Below, piece after piece: positions 8,699-16,724 of a stretch of 64,000 nucleotides of DNA. This DNA comes from Thiohalophilus sp. (GTDB taxonomy: Bacteria > Pseudomonadota > Gammaproteobacteria > UBA6429 > Thiohalophilaceae). Positions within the stretch are counted from its first letter, which is position 1. Each line of letters begins with the position of its first letter. The DNA is taken from positions 117,795-181,794 of the forward strand of contig NZ_JAXHMV010000011.1 of assembly GCF_034521165.1 (NCBI RefSeq), read 5' to 3'. The notes below the pieces were generated by a model. The model had not been told where the DNA came from. It searched no databases and saw only the letters and a list, made by a program, of their open reading frames with translations. The position numbers and the translations under genes were made by a program.

Positions 8699-9040
8699 AT
8701 GGCTTACGAACTGAACGGCAAGACCATTGAGACCAACGAAAATGGCTACCTGCTCGATCATAACGACTGGAACGAGGAGCTGGCCCAGACCATCGCCAAC
8801 GAGGAAGGCCTCGGCGAACTGACCGACAAGCATTGGGATATCATCCATTACCTGCGGGATGAATATATCAATAACGCCGGTAGCCAGCCCAACGAGCGGA
8901 CCATCCTCAAGGCGATGGGCGAAAAGTGGGGTGCCAAAATCGGTCAGAAGGACACTTTCTCGCTGTTTCCGAAAATGCCCTCCAAGCAGGGTGGCAAGGT
9001 TGCCGGTCTGCCGGAAAGCCGCCGCAAGGGCGGGTATTAA
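8699..9040 (+). CDS. DsrC/TusE-family protein lacking both functional cysteines (RspA-like)
   Basis: The 113-residue protein has the DsrC fold signature (ENGYLLDHNDWNEELA, KHWDIIHYLRDEY, LFPKMPSKQGGKVAGLP), but the C-terminal arm reads GGKVAGLPESRRKGGY. The two DsrC cysteines are replaced and there is no cysteine at all. It therefore cannot carry sulfur as DsrC or TusE do. It fits the RspA group of DsrC homologues, proposed to be regulatory. A ribosome site AGGGGA precedes the ATG. It is separated by 146 nt from the Cas6-like gene, so it may have its own promoter. Confidence 0.88.
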   Translation: MAYELNGKTIETNENGYLLDHNDWNEELAQTIANEEGLGELTDKHWDIIHYLRDEYINNAGSQPNERTILKAMGEKWGAKIGQKDTFSLFPKMPSKQGGKVAGLPESRRKGGY

Positions 9041-9152
9041 TTCCGGCATAGACCAAAAGTGATATAGGCGCGGCAGGTTCGGCCTGCTACATTGAGCCAT
9101 AACCACGAATTCAGACCCGACTATTTATATAGAAGAGAGCGAGGTACCCGCT

Positions 9153-9362
9153 ATGAGCTCGAAGGCAGAAAAAATCGCCAAATTGATCGAAATGCAGAAG
9201 CAATTCATGGAATACGAACAGACCCATGGCGTTGAGCCCAGGGATTACTATGCGCCGGAATCCGGCCACCCGCTGGACGGCTACCGTCAGCAGTACCGCG
9301 ATCTGGCTATGGAAGTGCTGGAAGAAGCCCACAAGACCGTGGGTTCCAAGGCCTTCAGCTAA
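9153..9362 (+). CDS. small hypothetical protein, 69 aa
   Basis: Charged, helical 69-residue protein beginning MSSKAEKIAKLIEMQKQF, preceded by GAGCGAGG. It has no cysteine and no membrane segment. The sequence HGVEPRDYYAPESGHPL in the middle looks structured, and the rest looks helical. It is the last gene before a clear terminator, so it may be co-transcribed with the DsrC-like gene. Family not recognised. Confidence 0.7.
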   Translation: MSSKAEKIAKLIEMQKQFMEYEQTHGVEPRDYYAPESGHPLDGYRQQYRDLAMEVLEEAHKTVGSKAFS

Positions 9363-9386
9363 TCGCCTTAACGCGAAATAGCTAAT

Positions 9387-9413
9387 AAAAACGGGGCCTT
9401 GCGCCCCGTTTTT
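9387..9413 (+). terminator. Rho-independent terminator
   Basis: ACGGGGC and GCCCCGT pair around a 5-nt loop, flanked by an A-run and followed by TTTT. It ends the Cas6-like/DsrC-like gene group. Confidence 0.9.
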
Positions 9414-9513
9414 CATTTGAACTCTAGACTTGTGCCACTGTTAAAGTTCACTGTAAATAACGCAAAGGGTCGCTCCCGTCGTCCTGACTCCCGCGACACT
9501 AGTACTTCCCTGT

Positions 9514-9685
9514 ACGTTGCGCGGAGGCGCAAAGTTCGCAAAGTCTGAACTTATCAAGCCCCTATTCGAATTATGTGCAGGTGTTGTACCGGTCACCCCC
9601 GCTTTCTGTAGGTACCCGCTAATCGCTCAAATGTTTTCTTTCTTTGCGCCCTTTGCGTCTTGGCGTCCTTTGCGTTCCTTCCACC
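9514..9685. repeat. interspersed palindrome, GCAAAG/CTTTGCGT family
   Basis: Left arm (about 9520-9549) is rich in GCGCAAAG and the right arm (about 9638-9680) reads CTTTGCGCCCTTTGCGTCTT, with roughly 90 nt of unrelated sequence between. With 9414-9513, where I see nothing definite, it fills the 333-nt gap between the terminator and the convergent piuC-like gene. Confidence 0.7.
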
Positions 9686-9695
9686 GAGCTGACTA

Positions 9696-10370
9696 CTAGA
9701 TCTCGGCCCACATGCGAAACAGGTTTGAATAGGCGATATCCACCTGTCGGGTTTCGTCGTCGTCGGGGCGCTGTTGCAGCAGGCTCTCGCGGGCCTGGTT
9801 GAGGCCGTACAGCAGTTCGCGCCGGGCGGGGTCGCGGATCATGCTCTGGGCCCAGGAGACGGCCACCAGTCGGCTGCCGCGGGTGACTTCGGCCACATGA
9901 TGCAGGCTGGAGGAGGGGTAGACCACGGCCTCTCCGGCCGGCAGTTTGATCGACTGGCTGCCGAAACTGGTGCGAATCACCAGCTCCCCGCCCTCGTACT
10001 CTTCTGGCGGGTTGAGAAATACCGTGACCGAGACATCCGATCGATAGCGCCCCTGGGCCGGTCCCATAATCGCGTCGTCCACATGATCGCCATAGGCCAT
10101 GCCCGGTTGATAACGGGCGTAATAGGGCGCGGCGATTTTTGCCGGCAGGGCAGCGGCCTGATAGCGGGGATGTTGTACCAGATTCCCCATCACCAGATTA
10201 TTCAGTTGCTCGAGTTGCTGGGCATCGGCGGCCAGCTCCTCGTTCTGTTTGACCCGTTTGGCCGCCATCCCGGCGGAGAGTTTGCCGTCGACAAACGGGG
10301 CGTTGTCCAGCACGGAACGGATATAGTCCAGACGCTGTTGATCGAGCACATCGGGGATTGTCACAAGCAT
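9696..10370 (-). CDS. PKHD-type Fe(II)/2OG hydroxylase, PiuC/YbiX family
   Basis: The 224-residue protein is a PiuC/YbiX-type 2-oxoglutarate dioxygenase. The HxD iron motif is in GDHVDDAIMG near residue 97, the distal histidine in SSLHHVAEVTRGSRL, and the 2OG-binding arginine in GSRLVAVSW. Length matches the family (about 225). In other bacteria piuC accompanies TonB siderophore receptors, but none is nearby, so its role here is unclear. It is transcribed alone, divergently from the small gene at 10453. Confidence 0.88.
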   Translation of the reverse strand: MLVTIPDVLDQQRLDYIRSVLDNAPFVDGKLSAGMAAKRVKQNEELAADAQQLEQLNNLVMGNLVQHPRYQAAALPAKIAAPYYARYQPGMAYGDHVDDAIMGPAQGRYRSDVSVTVFLNPPEEYEGGELVIRTSFGSQSIKLPAGEAVVYPSSSLHHVAEVTRGSRLVAVSWAQSMIRDPARRELLYGLNQARESLLQQRPDDDETRQVDIAYSNLFRMWAEI

Positions 10371-10452
10371 TACGTGGTGTCTCTGTGGAAGGGATTCGTT
10401 ACAATAGTATCAAATTCATGCCGGTCGACGCGCCGGCAAACAGGAGCACGCG

Positions 10453-10770
10453 ATGATACTGACTGTAATGGCGGATGGACAAAGTATTCCGCTGGAAGTG
10501 CCGGACAACATGCTCAACGAGGCCAGGCCGATGTTCGACAAGATGGATGCCGACATGGATAACGGTTGGCAGATGGGCCGGGACTGGCTGGACAACCCGG
10601 GTCCGGAACAACGCTGTCAGATCGCCGCCGATAAATTGCTTACCGCCCTGGAGACGGACAATCGGAACATGGCGCAAATGATGGCCGCCTACATCCTCAG
10701 CAAGGCCCCCCATGTTGAAACCGTGGTGATCGACACCAACGGTGAAATGACCGAAACCCATTTCATGTAA
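10453..10770 (+). CDS. hypothetical acidic protein, 105 aa
   Basis: The protein begins MILTVMADGQSIPLEVPDNM and is acidic, methionine-rich and soluble. The middle (WQMGRDWLDNPGPEQRC…AADKLLTALE) looks helical, and the C-terminus (ETVVIDTNGEMTETHF) looks like a beta hairpin. An AGGAGC site precedes the ATG. It is monocistronic with its own terminator. I do not recognise the family. Confidence 0.75.
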   Translation: MILTVMADGQSIPLEVPDNMLNEARPMFDKMDADMDNGWQMGRDWLDNPGPEQRCQIAADKLLTALETDNRNMAQMMAAYILSKAPHVETVVIDTNGEMTETHFM

Positions 10771-10777
10771 TTGTTCG

Positions 10778-10807
10778 CCGGATCGCGCGCCCGCCGATCC
10801 GGTTTTT
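10778..10807 (+). terminator. Rho-independent terminator
   Basis: CCGGATCG and CGATCCGG form an 8-bp perfect stem followed by TTTTT, just after the 105-aa gene. The rest of the gap to 11044 shows no other definite feature. Confidence 0.88.
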
Positions 10808-11044
10808 CCACCCTCTTTTTCCTGTTCCCTCGCTCTGTTATCAGGGTAAACCCTTAGTAAGACCCGGGAAAACCCCGAAACCACTCTATTGCATCTCCTT
10901 GAAATCTCATGACTTTTTGTCTATTAACCTAAAGATTATAGTGGTATAAACGCTAAGGTATAACAACGGCGTCGTGTGGAAGGTGCGAGGTCTCGGCGCG
11001 ATAGTGAAACAACGTGTTTGCACGACACAGGGGAGCCCGGCGTC

Positions 11045-12619
11045 ATGAAAAAGAACTATCCGATTACCGGCCAGGAGCGCGATTATCCGGCCAGTCTGAA
11101 TATCCTGTCCACCACCAATTCAAAAGGCATTATCACCTATGTGAATCCCGACTTTTGTGACGTCAGTGGATTCACTTCCGAGGAGCTGCTGAAAAAAAAC
11201 CACAATATGGTACGCCATCCGGAGATGCCACCCGCGGCGTTCGAGGATTTGTGGCAAACCATCAAATCGGGCCAGCGCTGGATGGGGCTGGTGAAAAACC
11301 GCTGCAAAAACGGCGATCACTACTGGGTCGATGCCTACGTGACACCGATTACGCGCGACGGCGAGGTGGTCGAATACCAGTCCGTGCGTGTCAAACCCGG
11401 GCGCGATCAGGTCCGCCGCGCCGAGCGCCATTATGCGGCATTGAGCAAAGGCAAAATGCCGCGCCAGGCGACCCGCACGCGTTTTGGTTTGCGCAGTCGA
11501 TTACTGGCCGTGAGCGGTGTGTCGCTGCTACCGGTGCTGGCGGCCCTGCTCTGGAGCGACTCACTGGCCTGGCAGCTGGGGTCCCTGCTGCTGGCGCTGA
11601 TCATCGCGGCCGCGCTTAATCAGTTCGTAACCGCACCGCTGCGCCGGGCAGTCCGTCAGGCCCGGGAGATTATCGACAAGCCCCTGATGCAGGCGATCTA
11701 TACCGGACGCCGGGACGAGGCCGGCGCGCTGCAACTGGCGTTCAAATTCCTGCAACAGGAAGTGGTGGGCATGGTCGGCCGAATCGCCGATTCCACCAAT
11801 CGCCTGCATGATATGTCCGGCAACGTGACCTGCGCCATGCAGCAGAGTTCCGGCGCCGTGGAGCAGCAATCGGCCGAGACCGAACAGATCGCCACCGCCA
11901 TCAATGAACTCAACGCCTCCTCCCAGGAGGTGGCCAGCAGCGCCAGCCAGGCTGAAGAGGCCGCCAGTCAGGCGGCAACCGCGGTGACACGCGGCAAGGA
12001 GGTGGTGGAGCAAAACATCGTCACTATCCGCGGTTTATCGCAGGAACTGAACAATGCCAGCGAGATCGTGCGGGCGCTCGGCAGCGACACGGATAATATC
12101 AGCAAAATCATTGACATGATTAACGGCGTGGCGGAACAGACCAACCTGCTGGCGCTCAATGCCGCGATCGAAGCGGCCCGGGCCGGAGAGCAGGGGCGCG
12201 GCTTTGCCGTCGTGGCCGACGAGGTGCGCATGCTGGCCCAGCGCAGTCAGGAAGCGACCCAGGAAATCCAGGGCATGATCGAACAGCTACAGGGCCGTTC
12301 CCGTCAGGCCGTCGAGGTCATGGACAAAAGCCAGGCCGAGACCGAACGCAGTGTCGAACAGACCGGCGAGGCGGGCGAGGCCCTGAGCGAGATCGACGAT
12401 TCGGTGCGCTCGATTAACGACATGAACAGCCAGATCGCCAAGGCGGTTGAAGAGCAATCCAGTGTGATTGAGGAAATCAACCACAACATGGTCAATATCA
12501 ATGATCTGGCCAACGACAACAGCACCAGCATGCAGCAGATGCAGGAATCCTGTCAGGTATTACTGCAAACGGCCAAAAACATGGAATCGCTGGTGGAACA
12601 GTTCTGGGCCAAGGAATAA
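11045..12619 (+). CDS. Aer-like methyl-accepting chemotaxis protein with N-terminal PAS domain
   Basis: Membrane energy or redox chemoreceptor. The ATG after GGGGAG gives 524 residues; an upstream in-frame start would add 23 unlikely residues. The N-terminal PAS domain (about 15-120) has the Aer-type motifs NPDFCDVSGF, NMVRHPEMP and WVDAYVTP. Two short hydrophobic segments lie around residues 150-195, with a HAMP-like stretch after them. The signalling tip is intact, with EQTNLLALNAAIEAARAGEQ and GRGFAVVADEVR. No periplasmic domain is present, so the signal is sensed inside the cell. No che genes are nearby. Confidence 0.92.
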   Translation: MKKNYPITGQERDYPASLNILSTTNSKGIITYVNPDFCDVSGFTSEELLKKNHNMVRHPEMPPAAFEDLWQTIKSGQRWMGLVKNRCKNGDHYWVDAYVTPITRDGEVVEYQSVRVKPGRDQVRRAERHYAALSKGKMPRQATRTRFGLRSRLLAVSGVSLLPVLAALLWSDSLAWQLGSLLLALIIAAALNQFVTAPLRRAVRQAREIIDKPLMQAIYTGRRDEAGALQLAFKFLQQEVVGMVGRIADSTNRLHDMSGNVTCAMQQSSGAVEQQSAETEQIATAINELNASSQEVASSASQAEEAASQAATAVTRGKEVVEQNIVTIRGLSQELNNASEIVRALGSDTDNISKIIDMINGVAEQTNLLALNAAIEAARAGEQGRGFAVVADEVRMLAQRSQEATQEIQGMIEQLQGRSRQAVEVMDKSQAETERSVEQTGEAGEALSEIDDSVRSINDMNSQIAKAVEEQSSVIEEINHNMVNINDLANDNSTSMQQMQESCQVLLQTAKNMESLVEQFWAKE

Positions 12620-12640
12620 GGACAGGGACGAGGGAAATAA

Positions 12641-12764
12641 CAGGGCCGAGGGACGAGTTACGAGGGACGAGGAAGATCAAAACCGGGCAACCACGAAGAC
12701 GCGAAGACACGAAGCATCCTTAATTGAAATTTCAGGGCTTATCCTTCGTGTCTTCGTGGTAAGC
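12641..12764. repeat. palindrome with CACGAAGAC arms, copy 1 of a local duplication
   Basis: A leader CAGGGCCGAGGGACGAGTTA and a short purine stretch precede an inverted repeat whose arms read CCACGAAGACGCGAAGAC (from 12691) and CTTCGTGTCTTCGTGG (to 12760). The whole module recurs at 12818-12948. Confidence 0.75.
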
Positions 12765-12772
12765 TTCAGCAG

Positions 12773-12805
12773 GTAGGCCGGACAAAGCGATAGCGGTGTC
12801 CGGCA
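12773..12805. repeat. REP-like palindrome GTAGGCCGGAC…GTCCGGCA
   Basis: GCCGGAC (12777-12783) pairs perfectly with GTCCGGC (12798-12804) around a 14-nt loop. A second copy sits at 51011-51044. The sequence strongly resembles enteric REP elements in form. Confidence 0.75.
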
Positions 12806-12817
12806 ATCTGGCACTAA

Positions 12818-12948
12818 CAGGGCCGAGGGGCGAGTTACGAGGGACGAGGAAGATCAAAACCCGTTAACCACGAAGACACCAAGACACGAAGGATAAAAGC
12901 TAAAATTTTATCAAGGATTCTTCGTGTCTTCGTGTCTTGGTGGTGAGT
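12818..12948. repeat. palindrome with CACGAAGAC arms, copy 2 of a local duplication
   Basis: The same leader (CAGGGCCGAGGGGCGAGTTA) and inverted arms as copy 1, with arms at about 12866-12893 and 12917-12946. The right arm overlaps the 3' end of the neighbouring acetyltransferase gene and supplies its stop codon. Confidence 0.75.
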
Positions 12949-13393
12949 CTTTATACGACGGCCCGAGAGTTTTAGACATCTCATAATGGACGATCTCGCC
13001 GAACAGGGTGTGACTCTGGTCCAGTAAGGCATAACCCTGGCGGCGATAAAAGTCCACGACCGGCTCGCGCGCGTGCAATATCAGCTGTTGCAGTCCCTGG
13101 GCGCGGGCCGCCTCCTCCAACGCCGACAGGATCTGTTTTCCCAGTCCCTGTCCCCGGTAATCGGGATCGACGGCCATATAACGTAACTGGCCGGTCCCGG
13201 CCTCGAGGGCATGCAGGCGACCGACGGCGCGAACCTGCTGTGCATCATCAATAATCATGCGATGAGTGGCGTTGGCCTCGTGTTCGTCCCGCTCACTACC
13301 GCGTGGCTGGTGCCACGGTGCGCGCAGAGTGCGCCAGCGTAGTTCGTAATAGGCGTCGAACTGCGCCGGGGTTTGCGGTGTGACAATCTGCAT
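12911..13393 (-). CDS. GNAT-family N-acetyltransferase with repeat-derived C-terminus
   Basis: The 160-residue protein has the GNAT acetyl-CoA loop RGQGLGKQIL around residue 80 and the beta-strand LRYMAVDPDYRG before it, followed by VVDFYRRQGY. The domain ends at about residue 145 (HYEMSKTL). The last 15 or so residues (SYKDSPPRHEDTKNP) are translated from the palindromic repeat at 12818-12948. The substrate is unknown. It lies just downstream of the co-directional prolyl-hydroxylase-like gene, so they may be co-transcribed. Confidence 0.88.
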   Translation of the reverse strand: MQIVTPQTPAQFDAYYELRWRTLRAPWHQPRGSERDEHEANATHRMIIDDAQQVRAVGRLHALEAGTGQLRYMAVDPDYRGQGLGKQILSALEEAARAQGLQQLILHAREPVVDFYRRQGYALLDQSHTLFGEIVHYEMSKTLGPSYKDSPPRHEDTKNP

Positions 13394-13407
13394 GGTTGCC
13401 AGGGATG

Positions 13408-14016
13408 TCAGGCAAATACCACCCAGGTGGTGGCGATGTACTTGATACCTTCCTCGAGGACGCAGGCGCGGTGTTCATGAGTCCAGAAGGGCGGGAACAG
13501 AACGAGCTTGCCGGTTTCGGGTTTGACCTTGAGGTTCTGATATAAAAATTCGGTTTCGCCGCCGGCGTCGACATCGTTCAGATACCACAGGGCCACCAGC
13601 TGGCGCATGGCAAAGTCGTGACTGCCGCCGTCGATATGCCAGTGATAATACTCGCCGGGCTGATAGCGCTGCAGACCGTAGCCCATATCCTTGAACGGGC
13701 CCTTGAAATAGGGAAAAGTTTCGCGAAACTCGAGCAGGGCGGTTTTCAGCGACTGAAACAGGGCCTGATCGATATCCTTCCAGTGTTCCTTGCCGCTGAC
13801 CACCAGATCGGTGGTTTTTTTCACCCCGCTGTTCTCATCCACCGTCTGGCCGATACGCCCCGGATACTGCTCCTCGGTATGCTGTTCGAAGCGCGCAATC
13901 ATCTCCCGACACAGCCCGGCCGACAGCGCATTTTGCTGCTCGAAAATAAAACTGCCGGGTTGCAGCTCGCGAATCGTCTTCAGCGGCGGCGGGGTGAATT
14001 CCATCTTGGCGGACAT
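13408..14016 (-). CDS. 2OG-Fe(II) oxygenase, prolyl 4-hydroxylase-like
   Basis: 202 residues from the ATG at 14014-14016; a GTG one codon upstream is possible. It has the HxD iron motif in YHWHIDGG (around residue 127) and the distal histidine in FWTHEHRACVLEEGIKY, with the lysine that typically binds 2-oxoglutarate in P4H-like enzymes. GGETEF is another family landmark. The substrate is unknown. Confidence 0.86.
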   Translation of the reverse strand: MSAKMEFTPPPLKTIRELQPGSFIFEQQNALSAGLCREMIARFEQHTEEQYPGRIGQTVDENSGVKKTTDLVVSGKEHWKDIDQALFQSLKTALLEFRETFPYFKGPFKDMGYGLQRYQPGEYYHWHIDGGSHDFAMRQLVALWYLNDVDAGGETEFLYQNLKVKPETGKLVLFPPFWTHEHRACVLEEGIKYIATTWVVFA

Positions 14017-14027
14017 CACAAACCTTG

Positions 14028-14130
14028 TAATGTTGAATGCTTAATGTTGAATGTTAAATCAATACTGAATTAAGTGCGAACCGCAATTCAACATTCAACA
14101 TTCAACATTCAACATTCAAAATTAAACATT
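14028..14130. repeat. palindrome with TTGAATGT/ACATTCAA arms
   Basis: The left arm has TGTTGAATG repeated, and the right arm is a short run of about five ATTCAAC units. It fills the space between two minus-strand genes. Related elements lie at 15940, 17215 and 24131. Confidence 0.75.
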
Positions 14131-14137
14131 ATCACTT

Positions 14138-15181
14138 TCAGAGTCGGTTATTTTCGATCAGGTCCTGGATGGCTGTCACGTACTGGCGTTCGGGATCGGG
14201 CTCGATTTTGAGGATTTCGTCGGTCAGCTGCGACCAGTGCGCCTCGTTGCGATCGGCCAGTTCCTCCAGCCGGCCGCGGTTGTCGGTTTCCTGCCAGTGT
14301 CGGTAGGCGTCCATCAGCGACGGCGACAGGTGTTTGCGCATGTGGGTCAGGTTGCCGAAATAAAAATGCAGGGACGGTTCGTTCTCCTTTTCCAGCAACG
14401 CGGGCAGGGTGGAGATAGCATCGGCCAGATGATCGCGTACCGCCCGTAGCATCAGTTCGGCCCTGGTATAGGGCAGGGTGATCAGCAGCTCTTCCCATTT
14501 CTGGCCGAGGCGCTCACCGGCGCGGATCTCGCCGATTTCATGCAGCAGGATGGTTTCCAGCTCGTTGTCGGTCATCGCTTCCAGGGCGCGATCGACATCC
14601 GACTTGAAGTCGTAATAGGCCAGGGCCTTGCCCATGGCGTTGTCGGGCTGGTTCCAGTTCCAGCTTTCCAGCTTCTCCCATAACATCCGCTTGAGGGATT
14701 CGCGGCGGATATAGATGTTATTGCCCTGGGCCATGGCGGGTGGCGAGGTGAGATCCCGGGCCAGCTCCTTGTCGGCCACATACAGGCTGTAACCGTTGTA
14801 CTGATCACGACGTTCCAGCCGCGCGAGGAAAAAATGGGGTTTGTTGTTAACGCCCAGCCCGCCGCTGTAGACCAGCCCGGTGTCCCGTAACTCTTCATTG
14901 ATGGGGCCGGACTCGAACGGGTCATATTGCGCGTCGCCAATCTGCATAGGATTGAAGTGCTCGGTCTGCAGGCTGTCCCACAGGGCTTCCCGTTCGCGCA
15001 GCCAGCTGCCTACCTGTTTATTATCCAGCGAGGCGGAATAGGTCTCGCCGGCTTCCCAGCGGAAGAATTCACGCATTTTCATCAAATAGATGCAGAGGGT
15101 GTAATCCCCGGCATGACTGGCATCGGCAATATGGCAGTTGCGCTGCACCGTCTCCTGCAGCTGTTGCATCTCACGACTCAT
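14138..15181 (-). CDS. hypothetical protein, 347 aa, with HEIGE motif
   Basis: Soluble 347-residue protein of unknown function beginning MSREMQQLQETVQRNCHIAD. The region NCHIADASHAGDYTLCIYL near the N-terminus and ETILLHEIGEIRAGERLG around residue 215 look like conserved cores. The latter, with FFLARLERR and FYFGNLTHMRKHLSP, might coordinate a metal, but no family motif is complete. No signal peptide or membrane segment is seen. It is flanked by palindromic repeats and transcribed alone. I do not recognise the family. Confidence 0.8.
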   Translation of the reverse strand: MSREMQQLQETVQRNCHIADASHAGDYTLCIYLMKMREFFRWEAGETYSASLDNKQVGSWLREREALWDSLQTEHFNPMQIGDAQYDPFESGPINEELRDTGLVYSGGLGVNNKPHFFLARLERRDQYNGYSLYVADKELARDLTSPPAMAQGNNIYIRRESLKRMLWEKLESWNWNQPDNAMGKALAYYDFKSDVDRALEAMTDNELETILLHEIGEIRAGERLGQKWEELLITLPYTRAELMLRAVRDHLADAISTLPALLEKENEPSLHFYFGNLTHMRKHLSPSLMDAYRHWQETDNRGRLEELADRNEAHWSQLTDEILKIEPDPERQYVTAIQDLIENNRL

Positions 15182-15387
15182 CGAATGCGTTCCTCATTAT
15201 CGGTCAAACCGGAGTATAATCTTGTTTTTCCGGTAAGTAACTTAGTAAAATACTATGGTATACAGATTAGCACGTTGAAATCAATGGTGCTACCCATTAA
15301 TAATCAATTAGTTATAATGGGTTCTTCATCCGGTTACTGAGCAAACCCGGCGCCCAGGCGCCGCCGACAACAGAAGGTAAGGCAATC

Positions 15388-15939
15388 ATGGTGCGTTTAA
15401 AGACCCGCTGGCACAACAAGGAAGCGACCCACAGTTTCGATCAGATCGCCGGGGCCCTGGCCTACAACATCTGGAAAATCGCCATGAACGGCGTCCTGAA
15501 CCTGGAAAAGGCCGATTTCGAAACCAACACCCTGAAGCACCGGATGGAAATCATCGCCGAGTATCTGGCCTTCAGCGTCCACCTGGCCGATCGCATGACC
15601 TACGAGCAGTTCGACGAGAACGAGCGCCAGGCGTTCATGACCGAACTGGTGAGCAAATGCGCCAAGCATTATGAAGACAACATGCGCGATATCATGGGTG
15701 GCGGCGACTATCGCAAGGAATTCATCGATCGGGTTAATCACCGCATGGCCGAATACGCCGAGTGTGACTACTCCGACGAAAATGGGCCGAGCTTCGGGAT
15801 GAAGCGCATCTTCAGCGACTTCATCAAGGAGATCCTCAACGAGAAAGACAAACAGTGGATCGGCCAGCAGATCATCGACGCCGAAGTGCCCGAAATCGTC
15901 AAACACCTGCGCCGGGCAATGCCGAATCTCTTTACATAG
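15388..15939 (+). CDS. hypothetical protein, 183 aa
   Basis: Soluble, mostly helical 183-residue protein starting MVRLKTRWHNKEATHSFDQ, preceded by AGAAGGTAAGG. It is rich in charged residues, with one GGG turn (IMGGGDYRKEF). The helix pattern and the two cysteines do not match a motif I know. It is divergent from the 347-aa unknown across 206 nt, so both may answer to the same control region. Confidence 0.78.
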   Translation: MVRLKTRWHNKEATHSFDQIAGALAYNIWKIAMNGVLNLEKADFETNTLKHRMEIIAEYLAFSVHLADRMTYEQFDENERQAFMTELVSKCAKHYEDNMRDIMGGGDYRKEFIDRVNHRMAEYAECDYSDENGPSFGMKRIFSDFIKEILNEKDKQWIGQQIIDAEVPEIVKHLRRAMPNLFT

Positions 15940-16042
15940 TTGAGTTCTAAGTGCTGAGTGCTGAGTTAGCCGGGATTTCGCCATTCAAAATTCATAATTC
16001 AACATTCAGAATTATGATCTCTGCGTCTTTGCGTTGAATCAC
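15940..16042. repeat. composite intergenic repeat (ATTCAA and CTGCGTCTTTGCG motifs)
   Basis: Short tandem GTGCTGA, then ATTCAAAATTCATAATTCAA, then half of the CTTTGCGT family (CTCTGCGTCTTTGCGTTG) run together downstream of the 183-aa gene. Confidence 0.6.
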
Positions 16043-16064
16043 CGCCTGAAAAAGCCGGGCACAA

Positions 16065-16092
16065 AAAAAAGCGGGCCGAAGCCCGCTTTTTT
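16065..16092. terminator. bidirectional Rho-independent terminator
   Basis: GCGGGC and GCCCGC form a stem with a CGAA loop, flanked by an A-run on the left and a T-run on the right. It can terminate both the plus-strand 183-aa gene and the convergent 65-aa gene. Confidence 0.92.
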
Positions 16093-16115
16093 ATTGTTAC
16101 TTTTCAAAGAGCGTC

Positions 16116-16313
16116 TTACTTTTTGACCCACTTGGAAAAGTTATCGGTGTTCTTGGCCTTGCCGTCTTCAAAACCGGCACTGTAGGCTTCGGTCACCCGC
16201 TGTTCTTCCCGCCCGGGGTTGTGCAGGTAGCCTCCTTGCCAGCCCTGGATGTACTCGGGGTCAACGCCCATTTCTTCCATTTTGGTGACGGTGTCATAAT
16301 AGTCTTGGTTCAT
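16116..16313 (-). CDS. small hypothetical protein, 65 aa
   Basis: A 65-residue charged protein beginning MNQDYYDTVTKMEEMGVD, with AGGAGA 9 nt before its ATG. The C-terminal half AYSAGFEDGKAKNTDNF recalls the AY..G..DG pattern of ribosome-modulation-type small proteins, but the match is too weak to name it. It has its own terminator and is monocistronic. Confidence 0.75.
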   Translation of the reverse strand: MNQDYYDTVTKMEEMGVDPEYIQGWQGGYLHNPGREEQRVTEAYSAGFEDGKAKNTDNFSKWVKK

Positions 16314-16724
16314 GAGAGTCTCCTCTATGTTCAGCAGATTAACGCAAGTTCAGTAATATCAAGTAGTAGCTTCCAGCCCACGGGGCTTTCAACCGTCGAG
16401 GGCCAGAGCGAAATTCAATCAGCGACACCCTGTCGCGCGCTGCGCCTGACCGTGCACAATGGCCGCGGAATATACCAGAGTCTGGCGCGTAAATCCCGTT
16501 TTTCCGCCGATTCGCGCTCATTTTCGCCACCCCGGATTGCCAGTGACAACCCGGCAGACGCCAGCGTGGCAGTAGTGTACAAAAACCCTGATTTATCACG
16601 TATATCCCCATAGAGGGAGGCCCTGGTATCAAAGGGAATAATAACCCAGTACGTGACTAGGTTAAGTAAATCAGGATATACTCGCAGGTTCACGTACACC
16701 GAACCGGATTGGAGAGCATTGCAC
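16314..16724. other. 411-nt intergenic region without a recognisable gene
   Basis: The region separates two divergent genes and should hold their promoters. The right part contains ATATCCCCATAGAGGGAGG (about 16599), loosely similar in shape to the palindrome upstream of dsrA. A minus-strand frame through 16415-16870 lacks coding character. Nothing else is certain. Confidence 0.4.

Noticed and set aside
7878..9362. Possible CRISPR locus because of the Cas6-like gene
   Set aside because: No repeat-spacer pattern was found anywhere in the window; all repeats are palindromes or pure tandem arrays.
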